NCBI GenBank assembly: GCA_002150815.3
Contig: NDFF03000072.1
Span: forward strand, 1 to 64,000
Direction: 5' to 3'
DNA length: 64,000 bases
Origin: Grammothele lineata
Lineage: Eukaryota > Basidiomycota > Agaricomycetes > Polyporales > Polyporaceae
Numbering within the stretch: position 1 is the stretch's first letter; each line of letters starts with the position of its first letter. The translations under genes and the position numbers were made by a program. This document shows, piece by piece, positions 22,572-33,892 of the stretch. A model generated the notes under the pieces. It had not been told where the DNA came from, did not search any database, and saw only the letters and a list, made by a program, of their open reading frames with translations.

Positions 22572-24989
22572 ATGCCTCCCTCGAAGGGTCGCCCTCCCAA
22601 TCTTCGCCTAGAGACCAAGGCCGTTAAGCCGCCCGCCAATACTATCATCGAGACAGAGACCCCCGTCGACCAGGTAGCAGACGAAGACCTCCTCTCCCTC
22701 TCCTCGCCCTCGCCCACATCCTCAGACTCCCCAGACTATCCTTCGGACTCCGACCCGACTTCCGATGATATATCCAAGGATCTCGCCCTCCTCGACAAGC
22801 TCCGCCGCAGTGTCCAGAAGAACCTCAAGCTCCGTCCCATTCGCTCCTCCAACTCCAGCCTTCGCGCAGAGGCCGCCTCCCCGTATAGCGCTACGTGGGC
22901 AGATCACCGACAAACTCACTCTCCTAGCCCCACCTCCAGCGCGAGTCCCGCTAGCGTCTACTACACCCCTACCTCTGCACTCTATGGCGACGCCGACGAT
23001 TGGCAGTCTTCTTCATCTTCCTCCTCAGTTGCTAGCGGTATTGAGCCCGCGCTCCTTATCGCACGCCTCTCCGCCCCCACTCGACCAGTCCTCATAGACA
23101 CTCGCCCCCCTCCGGTCTTCCTTGCAGGTCATGTCGAGCACAGCGTCAACATTCACACCATTCCTTCCCTTATCCTCAAACGGTCAAAGAAACCGAACGG
23201 TGGCTTGCATGATATTTCTGCACTACGCCAATGGATTACGACGGACAACGGGAAGCGCGAGTGGGACAGCATCATGGGTAGTGGTGAATGGGATGGCGAC
23301 GTGATCGTCTACGACGACCAAATGGACGAACGAGACCGGTCAAATCCGCAAGCTACTGCTTGGATTCTTCTCACTCTGGTCGAGCCACTTCTCGAGCACG
23401 GTACCATTGACTACCTGAATGGCGGCTTCGCTGCCGCACAGCGCCATCCGTACTTGAGGCAGCGCATAGTGGCCGATACCAGCGCGGGCCGCGATCGACC
23501 GCCTAGTAAGGCCCAGAAAGCGAATGGCAAGCTCGGGGGGCTCTTCCATCTCGACATTTCTGTTACAGGCCGCCCGCGCGACCTCCCCGAGCTCGAGTTC
23601 TCCGCCGTCTCACCAAAACCCATGATGCCGTCTGCCATAACCTCATGGCGAGATCCATCCGACCATACGGCGCCATCACCTGCGCCATCCCAACTCGGAT
23701 TTTCGCGACCCGCACCTCCGCGCCGTCCCAGCGTTCCAGCTCTGCGCAAGCTAGACACTACGTCGGCCGAGCGCCTGAACGCGAATCTGCCCAGGTTGCA
23801 GATGCCCGTCAAATCGGCCACACTGGAAGCACCTCCGTCAGGTCTTCGCTCCCGGTCGCGCTCACCGTCTCATCTCCGTCTCGACCTCGCTCCGCCTTCG
23901 CCCCCAGGATCGGCTCGTCTTCTATCCGCATCCTCCCCGACTCGCTCCCATCAGGATTGGTTACCGCCACCATCACCGTCATGGGGCCAACCGAGTACTC
24001 CGCGCTCGCTCCGTTCTCCTTCCACACCTGTCTCTCGCTCTCCATCTACCGCACGGCCGGACTCGTCCCAGCCTCCCACGACTGAGGAGCCGTTCCCCGT
24101 CTTCAGTGTATCTACCATCCTTCCCAATTTCCTGTTCCTCGGCCCCGAGCTCACATCCGATGAGCATGTTGAAGAGCTACTATCTCTGGGCGTCAAACGA
24201 ATTCTCAACCTGGCCATCGAGTGCGATGATGACCAAGGACTTCAGCTACGCGAGAAATTCGAGCGGTACATCCGTATACCGATGCGCGACACAGTTGAGG
24301 AGGATAATATCACACGCGGTGTAAGAGAGGTCTGCGATGTCCTTGGTAAGCTTTTATCCTTGACGGAACATGGTTGGAGTTTTGACCGCCGCTTTCCCTC
24401 CACAGACGACGCGCGATTGCATTCAGCGCCGACTTACGTCCACTGCAAGGCCGGCAAGTCACGTTCGGTGACCGCGGTCATGGCGTACCTCATCCACGCG
24501 AATCACTGGACGTTGTCGCGCGCGTACTCTTTCGTACTTGAACGTCGCAAGGGCATTTCACCTAACATCGGCTTCGTCTCTGAGCTCATGACGTTCGAGG
24601 AACAAGAGCTCGGCGGGAAGTCTGTCGGCGTCGTCAAGGTATCCTCCGCTGGACACGAGGGTGACGGCGCATCCGGCGATGGCGAGGGTGGTGGTGGTGG
24701 CGGCGGCGGCGGAGGGACGAATTATCAGGTTGCCCTTGGTGGCCGCCGCCCGCAGCATATCCGTGAGAGCTTGCCGCCTCTCTTCTCGCTGCCACATTCG
24801 TTCGCGGACTTCTCGGCTGGACCTCCGGTGCTGGACGCGGCACAAATTGGAGACTCTGGCCAGGAGATGGAAATCAAGGATGCGACGGGACGGTATCGAC
24901 ACGCAAGGCGTGCCCCGGTGAACGAGGCGACGCTACAGCCGATGCGGCGGGTGAGCAAGGCGGGCTTGGAGAGCTCTGCGTACGTATGA
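22572..24989 (+). CDS. MAP-kinase-phosphatase-like dual-specificity phosphatase with N-terminal rhodanese domain
   Basis: Probable phosphatase of a MAP kinase, in the cytosol or nucleus. After removing a 60-nt stop-free intron (24346-24405) the protein is 785 residues. The rhodanese/CH2 domain (about 175-310) contains RPVLIDTRPPPVFLAGHVEH and NGGFAAAQRHP. The loop that would carry the rhodanese Cys reads VIVYDDQMDE, so the fold is catalytically dead, as in MKPs. VNIHTIPSLILKRSKKPNG holds a basic cluster placed like the MKP kinase-interaction motif. A disordered Ser/Pro region follows, then the DSP domain: FLFLGPELTSDEHVEELLSL, GVKRILNLAIEC and the active site VHCKAGKSRS. A Gly run near the C-terminus comes from GGT/GGC repeats. 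The nearest yeast analogue would be Msg5 or Pmp1, but neither has the rhodanese domain. Confidence 0.9.
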   Translation: MPPSKGRPPNLRLETKAVKPPANTIIETETPVDQVADEDLLSLSSPSPTSSDSPDYPSDSDPTSDDISKDLALLDKLRRSVQKNLKLRPIRSSNSSLRAEAASPYSATWADHRQTHSPSPTSSASPASVYYTPTSALYGDADDWQSSSSSSSVASGIEPALLIARLSAPTRPVLIDTRPPPVFLAGHVEHSVNIHTIPSLILKRSKKPNGGLHDISALRQWITTDNGKREWDSIMGSGEWDGDVIVYDDQMDERDRSNPQATAWILLTLVEPLLEHGTIDYLNGGFAAAQRHPYLRQRIVADTSAGRDRPPSKAQKANGKLGGLFHLDISVTGRPRDLPELEFSAVSPKPMMPSAITSWRDPSDHTAPSPAPSQLGFSRPAPPRRPSVPALRKLDTTSAERLNANLPRLQMPVKSATLEAPPSGLRSRSRSPSHLRLDLAPPSPPGSARLLSASSPTRSHQDWLPPPSPSWGQPSTPRSLRSPSTPVSRSPSTARPDSSQPPTTEEPFPVFSVSTILPNFLFLGPELTSDEHVEELLSLGVKRILNLAIECDDDQGLQLREKFERYIRIPMRDTVEEDNITRGVREVCDVLGKLLSLTEHGWSFDRRFPSTDDARLHSAPTYVHCKAGKSRSVTAVMAYLIHANHWTLSRAYSFVLERRKGISPNIGFVSELMTFEEQELGGKSVGVVKVSSAGHEGDGASGDGEGGGGGGGGGGTNYQVALGGRRPQHIRESLPPLFSLPHSFADFSAGPPVLDAAQIGDSGQEMEIKDATGRYRHARRAPVNEATLQPMRRVSKAGLESSAYV
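24688..24720. repeat. GGT/GGC microsatellite coding for poly-Gly in the phosphatase
   Basis: A run of Gly codons (GGT then GGC) near the C-terminus of the dual-specificity phosphatase gives about eleven Gly in a row, in a non-conserved region. Confidence 0.8.
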
Positions 24990-25756
24990 TGACTTGGAGT
25001 CGGTGCAATATTTGCGGATCCACACATCACCCCGTCGTGCCATTTATCGCCATTCCCGGAGTGGCTTGCTGGTTTTGCCGGCTGTCCCCAGTCGTTTGTT
25101 CGGATTATCCTTACTTCACTCATTCCTCTTGCATAGCTCCCCGCGTCACTTATTATTTCTGTTCGTGTGGATCTTTGTCACTACCTCGTCGGTCTGGTTT
25201 TTGTTGCTGGTAATATTAACCCATCCGCATTCTCTCTCGGCACGTTGTTTAGCAGATCACACTCATTCAATTGATCGGTCCCATTCAATCGCTCCATTCG
25301 CCCCATTTATGATCTACCTCTCCTCGATCGTTGCACAAATCATTGGAAGCTGCCGCATGACGCCATGTATATCGCCACGCGCTACGTATACCTCGGGTTT
25401 GTTCCATTTACCCTTACGCGATCTGTCAACTAGTGTCGACTACATTGTCTTAAGCCTCAGCGCTGTCGACAAGGTGGTTATCATATGCATATCGCATCCT
25501 CGGATCATGTGAGGTGGACCTGCGATCACAGGCAAAACCTGGCACCGTCGCGGGGTATATGCTTTACAAATGTCAATATCGAGGTCGACGCGTTCCAGTG
25601 GCGATCCTCCGTCTCAGGACGTGTTGATCACCGAGAGGCGTGGCACGCGACGACCTCATGGTAGATATCCATTCGTAGGATGGGCCAGGGTGGCCTATAG
25701 CTAGAAATACAAACAAACACGAGCCTGTTTCTGGGTCATGTGAACGTGCACGATTA
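24990..25756. other. Spacer between convergent phosphatase and LSM7 genes
   Basis: T-rich 3' sequence. Small open frames on both strands have no family character. Confidence 0.5.
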
Positions 25757-26362
25757 TCACTCCTGGGCCACAAAAGGGTTGGCGATCTCTTCGTAGCCAT
25801 CGACAGGGCTGAGGAGCGTGATCGTGGGCCCACGGAGGACGACGAGACCCAGGTTGCGCGTAATCGGTGAGCCCTCTGGGACTGGAATGGTGATCATGAG
25901 CGCACGGCGGTGATGTTACGTCTTCTCGAGACCCTCACCGTCGTGCAAATTTTCCTGTACTTCATCAAGCACGAGGTTGAGGAGCTGGTCGTAACCCTTG
26001 AGGACGCCGGTGACTAGCTCGGGTATCAGCAACGGGGTGGACGATGTGGGCTGCAAGGCGACCTGCCTTCGCGACCGCCAGTGAACTTGACGCGGATGCG
26101 TTCGTTCACGTATTTTGCAAGGTCGAGGATTGCCTCTCGCTTGGGCTTGTCCATGGTCGGTTGGGCCCTAGGTGGGACAGTTAGACAGAGGACGCGGCCA
26201 GGGCACTCGAGGGGACGTACGGGCCTGATTTACCACCGCGGCCGGAGAAACCGGGGCCGCCCCTCATCGCGCCTCTGCTGCCGCCGCGTGCCTTTCAGCA
26301 CTCTTGGTCATTGGTGAGCGGGGGATGAGGGAGGGGAAGGGGAGACAGACCCTGTCGGCCAT
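25757..26362 (-). CDS. LSM7: U6 snRNA-associated Sm-like protein LSm7
   Basis: Subunit of the Lsm2-8 ring (U6 snRNP) and the cytoplasmic Lsm1-7 decapping activator. Five exons (26351-26362, 26221-26291, 26067-26167, 25939-26013, 25757-25881) total 128 codons, so 127 residues. The Sm fold is clear: KREAILDLAKYVNERIRVKF, TGGREVTGVLKGYDQLLNLV, and Sm2-like LGLVVLRGPTITLLSPVDG with EEIANPFVAQE at the end. An N-terminal Gly/Arg-rich extension (ARGGSRGAMRGGPGFSGRGG) precedes it. The first coding exon is only 12 nt (MADR). The intron at 26014-26066 begins GCAGGT, a GC donor, and is required to restore GREVTGVL. An alternative start at MDKPKR would remove the extension. Divergent from KAP95, 331 bases apart. 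Confidence 0.92.
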
Positions 26363-26693
26363 CTTGGCTGTGTGGCGTGTTGTATGGGTGAAGTCTGGGT
26401 GCGAGGTTGGGCTTGTGCGTGCGTGGTCAGCACTTCAGTATTGTCGTGCGGTGCGCGTGGAGGAGGACGTGGAGGAGACAAAAGAGAGCGGAGGGACGGG
26501 CTTTGGCTGAGTGAGCCGTGCTTTGAAGACGAGGACGCGAGCCGGATCGAGAAAAAGAGCGCCGGGATCCCTTGACCCAGGTCTGCCGCTGCCGCTCTCT
26601 GTCTCGCTCTCGCCCGCCACTCCCTTTCTCTCCTTCGCCACCAACGACCCCGTTCGCTCCTCAAAATCATCGTCTCTCCCTCCGTTCACGACC
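26363..26693. promoter_or_regulatory. Divergent promoter, LSM7 / KAP95
   Basis: 331 bases between start codons. The KAP95 side becomes strongly pyrimidine-rich over the last 110 bases before its ATG, as in other leaders here. The rest is G-rich on the + strand. No tRNA or other gene is seen. Confidence 0.6.
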
Positions 26694-29600
26694 ATGAACG
26701 CCACGGAGCTCCTCGCAAACACCCTCTCCGCCGGTGCGTCCATCTTCATTTTCTCGCACCGCGTCGGTCCCGAACTGCAGATGGCGCGTCTCCTCCTTCC
26801 ATCCATCCTGACCGGCCTCCCGCCTCGTCTCTCCAGATGCACACACGCGTGACGATGCCACGAAAAAGCTCGAGAGCGCATCGGTCGAGAACTACGTGAG
26901 TATCTGCTCGTATCCCTCTCTGTCCACCCCAGGATCGCTCAATTTCGCGTCTGTCCAGCCCGCGTATGTGTTGATGCTCTCTACCGAGCTGGTCAACGAG
27001 GCATCCCCCGTGCATGTCCGCAATGCAGCAGGTCTCGCCCTCAAGAACACCCTATCAGCACGCGTACGTAACCATCCCGACATCCCAACGCTCCACTCCC
27101 TTCAATCGTCTCGTGCTTTTTCTAGGAACTCGCGCGACAGACCGACTACTCCAACCGTTGGCTTGCTCTCGACGATAATACCAAGAACAAGGTCAAGCAG
27201 GATGCTCTCATGGCCCTCGCCTCCCCTGCTGGTAAGGTTGGCACCGTGGCGGCTCAGGTCGTTTCTGCCATCGCGTTTGTGGAGCTCGCGATGGGCCAGT
27301 GGATGGACCTCATTGGCATCCTCCTCGGCTTCGTGAGCGACCCGGCGAATATGAGTCTCCGGGTAGCCACTCTTCAGGCCATCGGTTTCATTTGCGAGTC
27401 GCTACAAACCGTGTGTTTCACCACTCGCATCCTCTGTTAATCATCACTATATCTGATATCCATCGTAGAAGCCTGAGATCCTGTCTATACGGTCGAACGA
27501 AATTCTCACTGCCGTCATCCATGGTGCACGCAAAGAGGAGCCTTCTCAGGAGGTTCAGCTCGCAGCAATCAAAGCCCTGCTCAATTCTCTCGAGTTCGTC
27601 CGGGACAACTTCGAACGCGAGGTAACGCCAACATCCGTTTCCTGCCCGTCGTCGTGTCCTCATGAGCTATGCTATCCAGGGAGAGAGAAACTATATCATG
27701 CAGGTCGTTTGCGAGGCCACCCAAAACTCGAACAACGCGGTCCAGGTCGGTGCCTTCGAGTGTCTCGTGAAGATCATGTCGTTGTATTACGATAAGATGG
27801 GCTACTACATGGAGCGCGCTTTGTTCGGGGTAAGGGAGTACTTTCATATCGATAATAGGCTTGACTAACGGCATCCATAGCTTACTGTCATGGGCATGAA
27901 ACACAGTGATGAGAACATCGCATTGCAGGCGATCGAGTTTTGGTCCACTGTGTGCGAGGTTGAAACCGACCTCGCTTGGGAAGCGTCTGAGGTGTGCCCA
28001 CATTACTCACACTGGCGTTACCTAAGCTCATACTCCACTAGGCAAACGAGTACGGCGAAGTTCCAGAGAACGAGAGCAAGTTCTTCGCCAAGATCGCGCT
28101 CCCGGAGATCGTGCCTGTCTTGCTTGACCTACTCACTCACCAGGACGAAGACGCTGAAGAGGATGAGTGGAATGTCGCCATGGCTGCTTCAACGTGTCTT
28201 GCTCTCCTCGCTCAAGCTGTGCAGGACACCATTGTTCCCGCAGTGATTCCGTTCATTGAGGCCAACATCCGCGCCACAGACTGGCATATGCGTGAGGCGG
28301 CTGTGATGACGTTTGGTTCCATTCTCGAAGGCCCCGACCCCAACGTCCTTACGCCGCTCGTGAACCAAGCCCTTCCTATGCTTATCGACATGATGGCAGA
28401 CCAGCATCCGCTCGTGAAGGACACTGTCGCGTGGACCCTCGGGCGCATCTGTGACTTGCTCGTCCAGACTATCCGCCCCGATGTCCACCTCCACCCACTC
28501 ATCACTGCTCTCGTGACCGGCCTGCAAGATAACTCGCGTATTGTTGCGAACTGCTGCTGGGCCCTCATCAACCTCGCTGATCAGCTTGGTGTCATTGAGA
28601 GCGAGGACCCCGAAGCGTTCAACAACCCCGGCCCTCTCTCGCCATACTACGAAGGCGTTGTCAACGCTTTGTTGCATGTAACCGAGACGTAAGTTGTTCT
28701 TTGATTGTGATCATAGTAACGCGCTCAACATTCGCTTCTGCCCCAGTGCCACCAACGAGGGAATGCACCGGACGGCTGCTTACCAGGCCATCATCTCGTT
28801 TGTCACCCACTCTACCGCGGATACGGTTGGTGTTGTCCAGAACACCGCTGTTACGATCCTTGTGCGCATGGAGCAGTTGCTCAACATGCAGGTCAGTTCC
28901 ATACTCGACATATCTAACGGCGCTGTTTACGAACGTCCCGAACTAGAACCAAATCGTTGGTGTCGATGATCGTAACAACTGGAACGACCTGATGACCAAC
29001 TTCTGTGGAGTCATCACTGTAAGGCTATCCGGCTCTCCAAAATACTGATTGAGCTAATCTAGGACTTAGGCCGTCATTAGGAAGCTCGAGGAAGGTATTC
29101 AACCTCTGGCGGACCGTATCATGACAACCGTTCTCCAGCTCATCAATGCGGCGGGCAAGACCTCTACGCTCGTTGAGGATTCGTTCCTCGTGGTTGGTGC
29201 CCTCTCGGCGGCCCTCGAGCAGCGCTTCGCACCGTACATTCCTGCGTTCCTGCCTCACTTGTACCCCGCCCTCAAGGCGCACGAGGATACGCAGCTCTGC
29301 AAAGTGGCCGTGGGCATCATTGGCGACATCTCGCGTGCTCTAGGCGACCAGACCGCTCAGTACTGCAGCGCGTTCATGAATGTGCTCCTCGAGAACCTCC
29401 AGAGCGATGTGCTTAACCGTGACGTCAAGATCTCTATCTTGGCCTGCTTTGGTGATCTTGCGATGGCCATCGGTCCCTCCTTCGAACCATATCTCCAGGC
29501 GACGATGGGTGTTCTGAGGCAAGCCGGCGCTGTCCAGCCCAACCCGGTGAGTTGCACCCGTACAGCGCGTGTCAGTACAGTATTGATTGTGGCCCGGATC

Positions 29601-30020
29601 AGCTCGACGTTGATCTGGTCGAATACGTCGGTGCTCTGCGCGAAGGTATCCTCGAGGCCTACACGGGCATCGTCGCCGGATTCAAGAACACGCCGAAGAT
29701 GGAGCTCATCCTGCCCCACGTGCCGGTCATCCTTGAGCTGGTGCAGAAGTGTCTTGCCGACACGGAACGGACGGAGACGACGATCAAGCTCGCCGTCGGG
29801 CTCGTCGGTGATCTCGCGGACGCGTTCTCCAACGGGCAGATCAAGCCACTGCTGCTCGCAGAATGGCTTGCAAATGAGCTCCGTATGAAGGGTCGTATGG
29901 AACCAGAAACGAAGCGCACGCTGCGCTGGGCCCGCGACGTGCGTTTTCGGTTTTCTTATTCGTGTTGTCAAATCCCGACACTGATGTCTCTTCCAGATGG
30001 TCAAGCGCGCCACGGCGTAG
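26694..30020 (+). CDS. KAP95: Importin beta-1 (karyopherin Kap95)
   Basis: Nuclear import receptor that binds importin alpha and Ran-GTP. It is a HEAT-repeat protein of about 860 residues, the family's normal size. The N-terminal importin-N domain reads [18 protein letters not shown], then [16 protein letters not shown] and [15 protein letters not shown]. Later repeats include [57 protein letters not shown] and the acidic-loop region DEDAEEDEW. The protein ends in RDMVKRATA. There are about 14 exons with introns of 50-70 bases. All joins I followed keep frame; for example the first intron (26730 to about 26836) links LSAD to [12 protein letters not shown]. Confidence 0.95.
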
Positions 30021-30931
30021 AGCCGGCGAGCTTCGCTTGGTCTCCGTCCGGCATCACGAACTCTGTTCCTATTTTTCTCCTCGTTTCCACCAATCTTACA
30101 GCCCTACAGTGTCTATAAGTCTATATGTTTACTACGTCTACTCACTCAAGTATCGCACCCAGCACAGCACACATTCGCCCTCTGAAGGAGGACTCATCGC
30201 ATCTCACGCCCATTATGATCGCCGCATGCCGTTATGTAGTAGAAGTCTCTCAGCAGCCACGCCGTCTCCATCGTACCCTCGCCTCCGTCATACTGTCTAT
30301 AGGACCGTATTAGTTGCGCATTTTCTCTTCTCTCCTCTCTCCTACTTTGTCCGAGTCTGTCCGTATCCAGAGCTAGCTGCCTCGTATATCGTATCGTTGA
30401 TCTGTCTGTCGCTGTCGGCGTGCACACCTTGTATCCCTGGGCTATTTCTCTTTTCGAATCCCGAATCCCATTCCGTCTCCCCTCATTTGCATCGCGCCCG
30501 CTGTCCGCTGTTGTGTTGTATACATTCCTGTTCTGGGGTCTGCCGCTGTATCTTGTTCCTTCAACACGAATCTCCGCCATCTCCGCCACACATCGTGATC
30601 ATTCTTCGCAGACGAGCTGCGATCACTCACACGTACGTGGCTCCCACGCGCCCAGGCCACACGTAGTCGCAGCTTGCCGCTAATTCGCAGGGGGAGGGTT
30701 TGCATCCTCTTTAAAATCACATCCTGCGTGGGCCCGTAGTGTCACGTGGCAGTGTGCTGTCGACTCGAGACTCTGAGTTCAATCACTTCAGTGAGATCGC
30801 ATCACAGACACGCCGTGCACGTAACTCGCGAACTCCGAGGAGTCAGGACTGCCAGCTGGTGTTCTCCGACCGCCCTTCGACCGGACTCAAGGTAGGACGG
30901 AACCTCACTACTCTGGCTGTGGTACCTTGCG
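30021..30931. other. KAP95 3' end and amidohydrolase promoter
   Basis: T- and CT-rich sequence of 911 bases. A TTCGAATCCC near 30454 looks like a tRNA T loop, but I find no cloverleaf around it. No gene is seen. Confidence 0.5.
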
Positions 30932-33357
30932 ATGAGTTCAAAACCTACTCGACAATACCCAGCCGCCGCTCGAAGTGCAGATACTAGCTCTAGCAAACAG
31001 CAGGTCGTCTGGGCCTTGTTCGCATCGGCAGCTGCGGGTCTTTCTACATACCTGTACTCCTTCACGAAGGGCTCTGCCGCAGTCACGCTGTTACCCACTT
31101 CCTATGCGCTGTGTACTGAGAACGGCAAAATCTACACCGTCGACAGCTCGACACCCAACGTAGACTGCATCCTTGTCGACAAGGCTAACATTCATGCTGT
31201 CGGAACTCTCGGTGAGTGCTCTCCAAACTTCAGAGTCCAGAGAAGCCCCTGCTCACTCAAGCGTAAAACCAGGGGAAGTTCAGCAATCATGGGACGAATA
31301 CCAGAACGAACTCATACATAAGTTCTACGGAGGCGAGCCGAAGGCAAAGAAGCCTTTGCCGATCTTCAACGCCCCACCAGACTCTATCATTGTTCCCGGG
31401 CTCACAGGTATCTATCTTTGTGCTAACTTCTTCCTTTCATCAAACATCTGACATGCCATACAGATGCACACGCGCACATCCTGCAATACGGCTTCAAGAT
31501 GCAGCTACGTCTCGACGAAGCTCGCACTCTTTCCGGGTTGTTGGACATGCTCGAAGAGTATGTGCAGGACAACCCCCTCGGACCCGGAACGTGGCTCGAA
31601 GCTTTGGGCTGGGATCAAACGCGCTGGAGCGACACAGATGGCGCGTTCCCAACGGCCGTAAGCTTGCAAGCTACAACCGCCGGCGCGTGTAAACTGATAG
31701 TTCCCTTAGGCGGACCTCGCGTCACGCCCGTCCCTGGCTTCGCTTCCTATTGCCTTGCATCGTGTTGACGTGCACGCTCTCTGGCTCTCTCCTCGCGCGC
31801 TCGACCTCACGAAAAAGCACCTTGGAGGCTCGTTTCCCGCGTCCGTCCCAGGCGGCGAGATTGTTCTAGACGCCTCCACCGGCGAGCCCACGGGCGTGTT
31901 CCTCGATGCCGCACAGGACCTTGTGCCAGTTCCGAAGTGGTCCCCAGGGCTCATGCGCCAGTACGCGGAACGGACCGTTCAGGACGCGCTTGCGGTCGGG
32001 CTGACCAACATCCACGACGCCGCTACGAGTATGGAAGAGCTCGAGCTGTACAAAGAGTGAGTATCCATAATTGGATGAGGGGCTGCCGTCAGCTAACGAC
32101 CGCTACCCGTAGGTTGGATGCCGAGGGCAACTTGCCTGTATGATCTTCTCTGCCCGAAGTCTAGATTGTAACTCATTTTTTCGCGTAGATCCGGATTTAC
32201 GCCATGGCAGACTCGGATCGTATGTCCCCCGAGGAAGCTCAGCAGCTAACACCTTACGACCCCGACCCGACCGCTCACGTACGCATGCGCAGCGTCAAAC
32301 TCTTCACAGATGGCGCGCTCGGTTCATGGGGTGCCGCGCTCCTCGCGCCGTACGCTGACAAGCCTGACAAGACAGGGATTATGCGTTTCCCGGAAGATGA
32401 ACTCAGTCGCATCGTCCGTGGTTGGTGGGACCGGCACTTCGGCGTGGTAGATATCTCTACCGACTTGAGATACGTCAAGTGCCCGCTGACGATGAGACTC
32501 GTGCAGAATATTCACGCAATCGGTGACCGCGCCAACAAAGCAGCGCTGGACGCCTTAGAGAACATCCAGAAAGACGACGGGCAGCCGATCTCGACGTACC
32601 GTCCCCGTATAGAGCACGCTCAAATTATGCGCCCAGAAGATCTCGAGCGTGTAGGAAGATTGGGCGGTACGTCTGTTAAGATGTCTCTCTTCCCAATCTC
32701 CCCTCTGATCGTGGGCCAGTCCTGACAAGTGTTCAGCCGACCCACGCGTAAGTCACGGCGTACTTATGACATGGCTCACGTCGACTGTACTGATGTGTGA
32801 GCAGGACAAGCGATATGTGGTACGCGGAAATGCGACTAGTGAGCATCATTGGCCACAGTCATTTCAACTATAGAGGTTGACCAGCGAGTCAGGGACCCGA
32901 ACGGATTAAGGGCGCATATGCCTACCAGACACTGCTGAAGGCCTCCCCGGAAGGCGTCCTACCCCTTGGATCAGACTTCCCTGTAGAGGGAATCAACCCC
33001 CTGCTCGGATTCTACGCTGCCGTTTCGAGGCTGGACGTAGAGGGCAGGAGCCCGCATGATGAGGGCGGGTGGTTAGTGCCATGTATTATCGCATGTACAT
33101 TTCGTATCACTCATTCCGCCCGCAGGTATCCTTCCGAGAAGCTCGCTCGCGCCCAAGCCCTCAAGGGGATGACCAAAGACGCTGCATATGCTGCCTTCGC
33201 CGAGGATAAGCTCGGCTCTCTGACACCTCGCGCGAGCGCGGACTTCGTGGTTCTGGATCGTAACATTATGGACGAGGAGCAGCCCGTGAGCGAAATCTTG
33301 GCTGCGAAAGTACTTGCGACAGTTGTGGAAGGCAAGATCAAGTTCGGAGGGATTTGA
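30932..33357 (+). CDS. Amidohydrolase family 3 (YtcJ-like) metal-dependent hydrolase, membrane-anchored
   Basis: Probable metal-dependent amidohydrolase; the substrate is unknown. An N-terminal hydrophobic segment (about residues 24-42, VVWALFASAAAGLSTYLY) suggests a membrane anchor. Expected ligands are present: HxH in TDAHAHILQYGFKMQ, a candidate carboxylated Lys in RSVKLFTDGALGSWGAALL, His in NIHAIGDRANKAALDAL, His in RIEHAQIM and Asp in LGSDFPVEGINPLLGFYAAV. SVQPTHATSDMWYAE and the C-terminal GSLTPRASADFVVLDRN (composite-domain strand) are also typical. Several short introns were resolved. One of 60 nt (32447-32506) is stop-free and in frame; removing it gives FGVNIHAIGDR. The family includes fungal proteins annotated as exoenzyme regulatory protein AepA-like, but no specific role follows from this sequence. 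Confidence 0.88.
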
Positions 33358-33892
33358 TCTCGTACCTTCGTTAGCACAACTGGACTGAGCAATGAGCACA
33401 GCGAATTTCTCTAGGAGCAGCTTGATGTTAGCGCACTCGTACCGCTTCCGAACCTCATAATCACGTATGCGGACTCGCTGGTCTTGCTGGGTACACAGGG
33501 TACTGCGAGCCTCTATTGCGAGATCCTCAGCCTATTCAACATATCCTCGAGGAATCAGAACGGTATGGCGTACAGATCTAAAAGATCGCATAATAACGGC
33601 TCGATGATCGTATTACCACACGTTGGGAGGATGAGGCCTGATTCAGACCCAACAACACTACCGATACTCAAACTTTCCTTGGACCCCATCCACTACAGAC
33701 ATCGTGGAGCAACGGTGCCACCTTCAGGTAAGCTCAAGCTGAGAAGGCCGGTAAGCTATGTATCCTCGGTGCGTCTACAGTAGCGGCAATGTCCATCTTC
33801 ATTGTATAGAGCAATAATCATTAGTCTAGTATACATAGAGTAGATAACGTGCCTGCGTGTATAGTGCCATCTCATACCCACGACGAGCCTGC
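33358..33892. other. Spacer between convergent amidohydrolase and TFA2 genes
   Basis: No conserved coding sequence or clear repeat. Confidence 0.5.
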
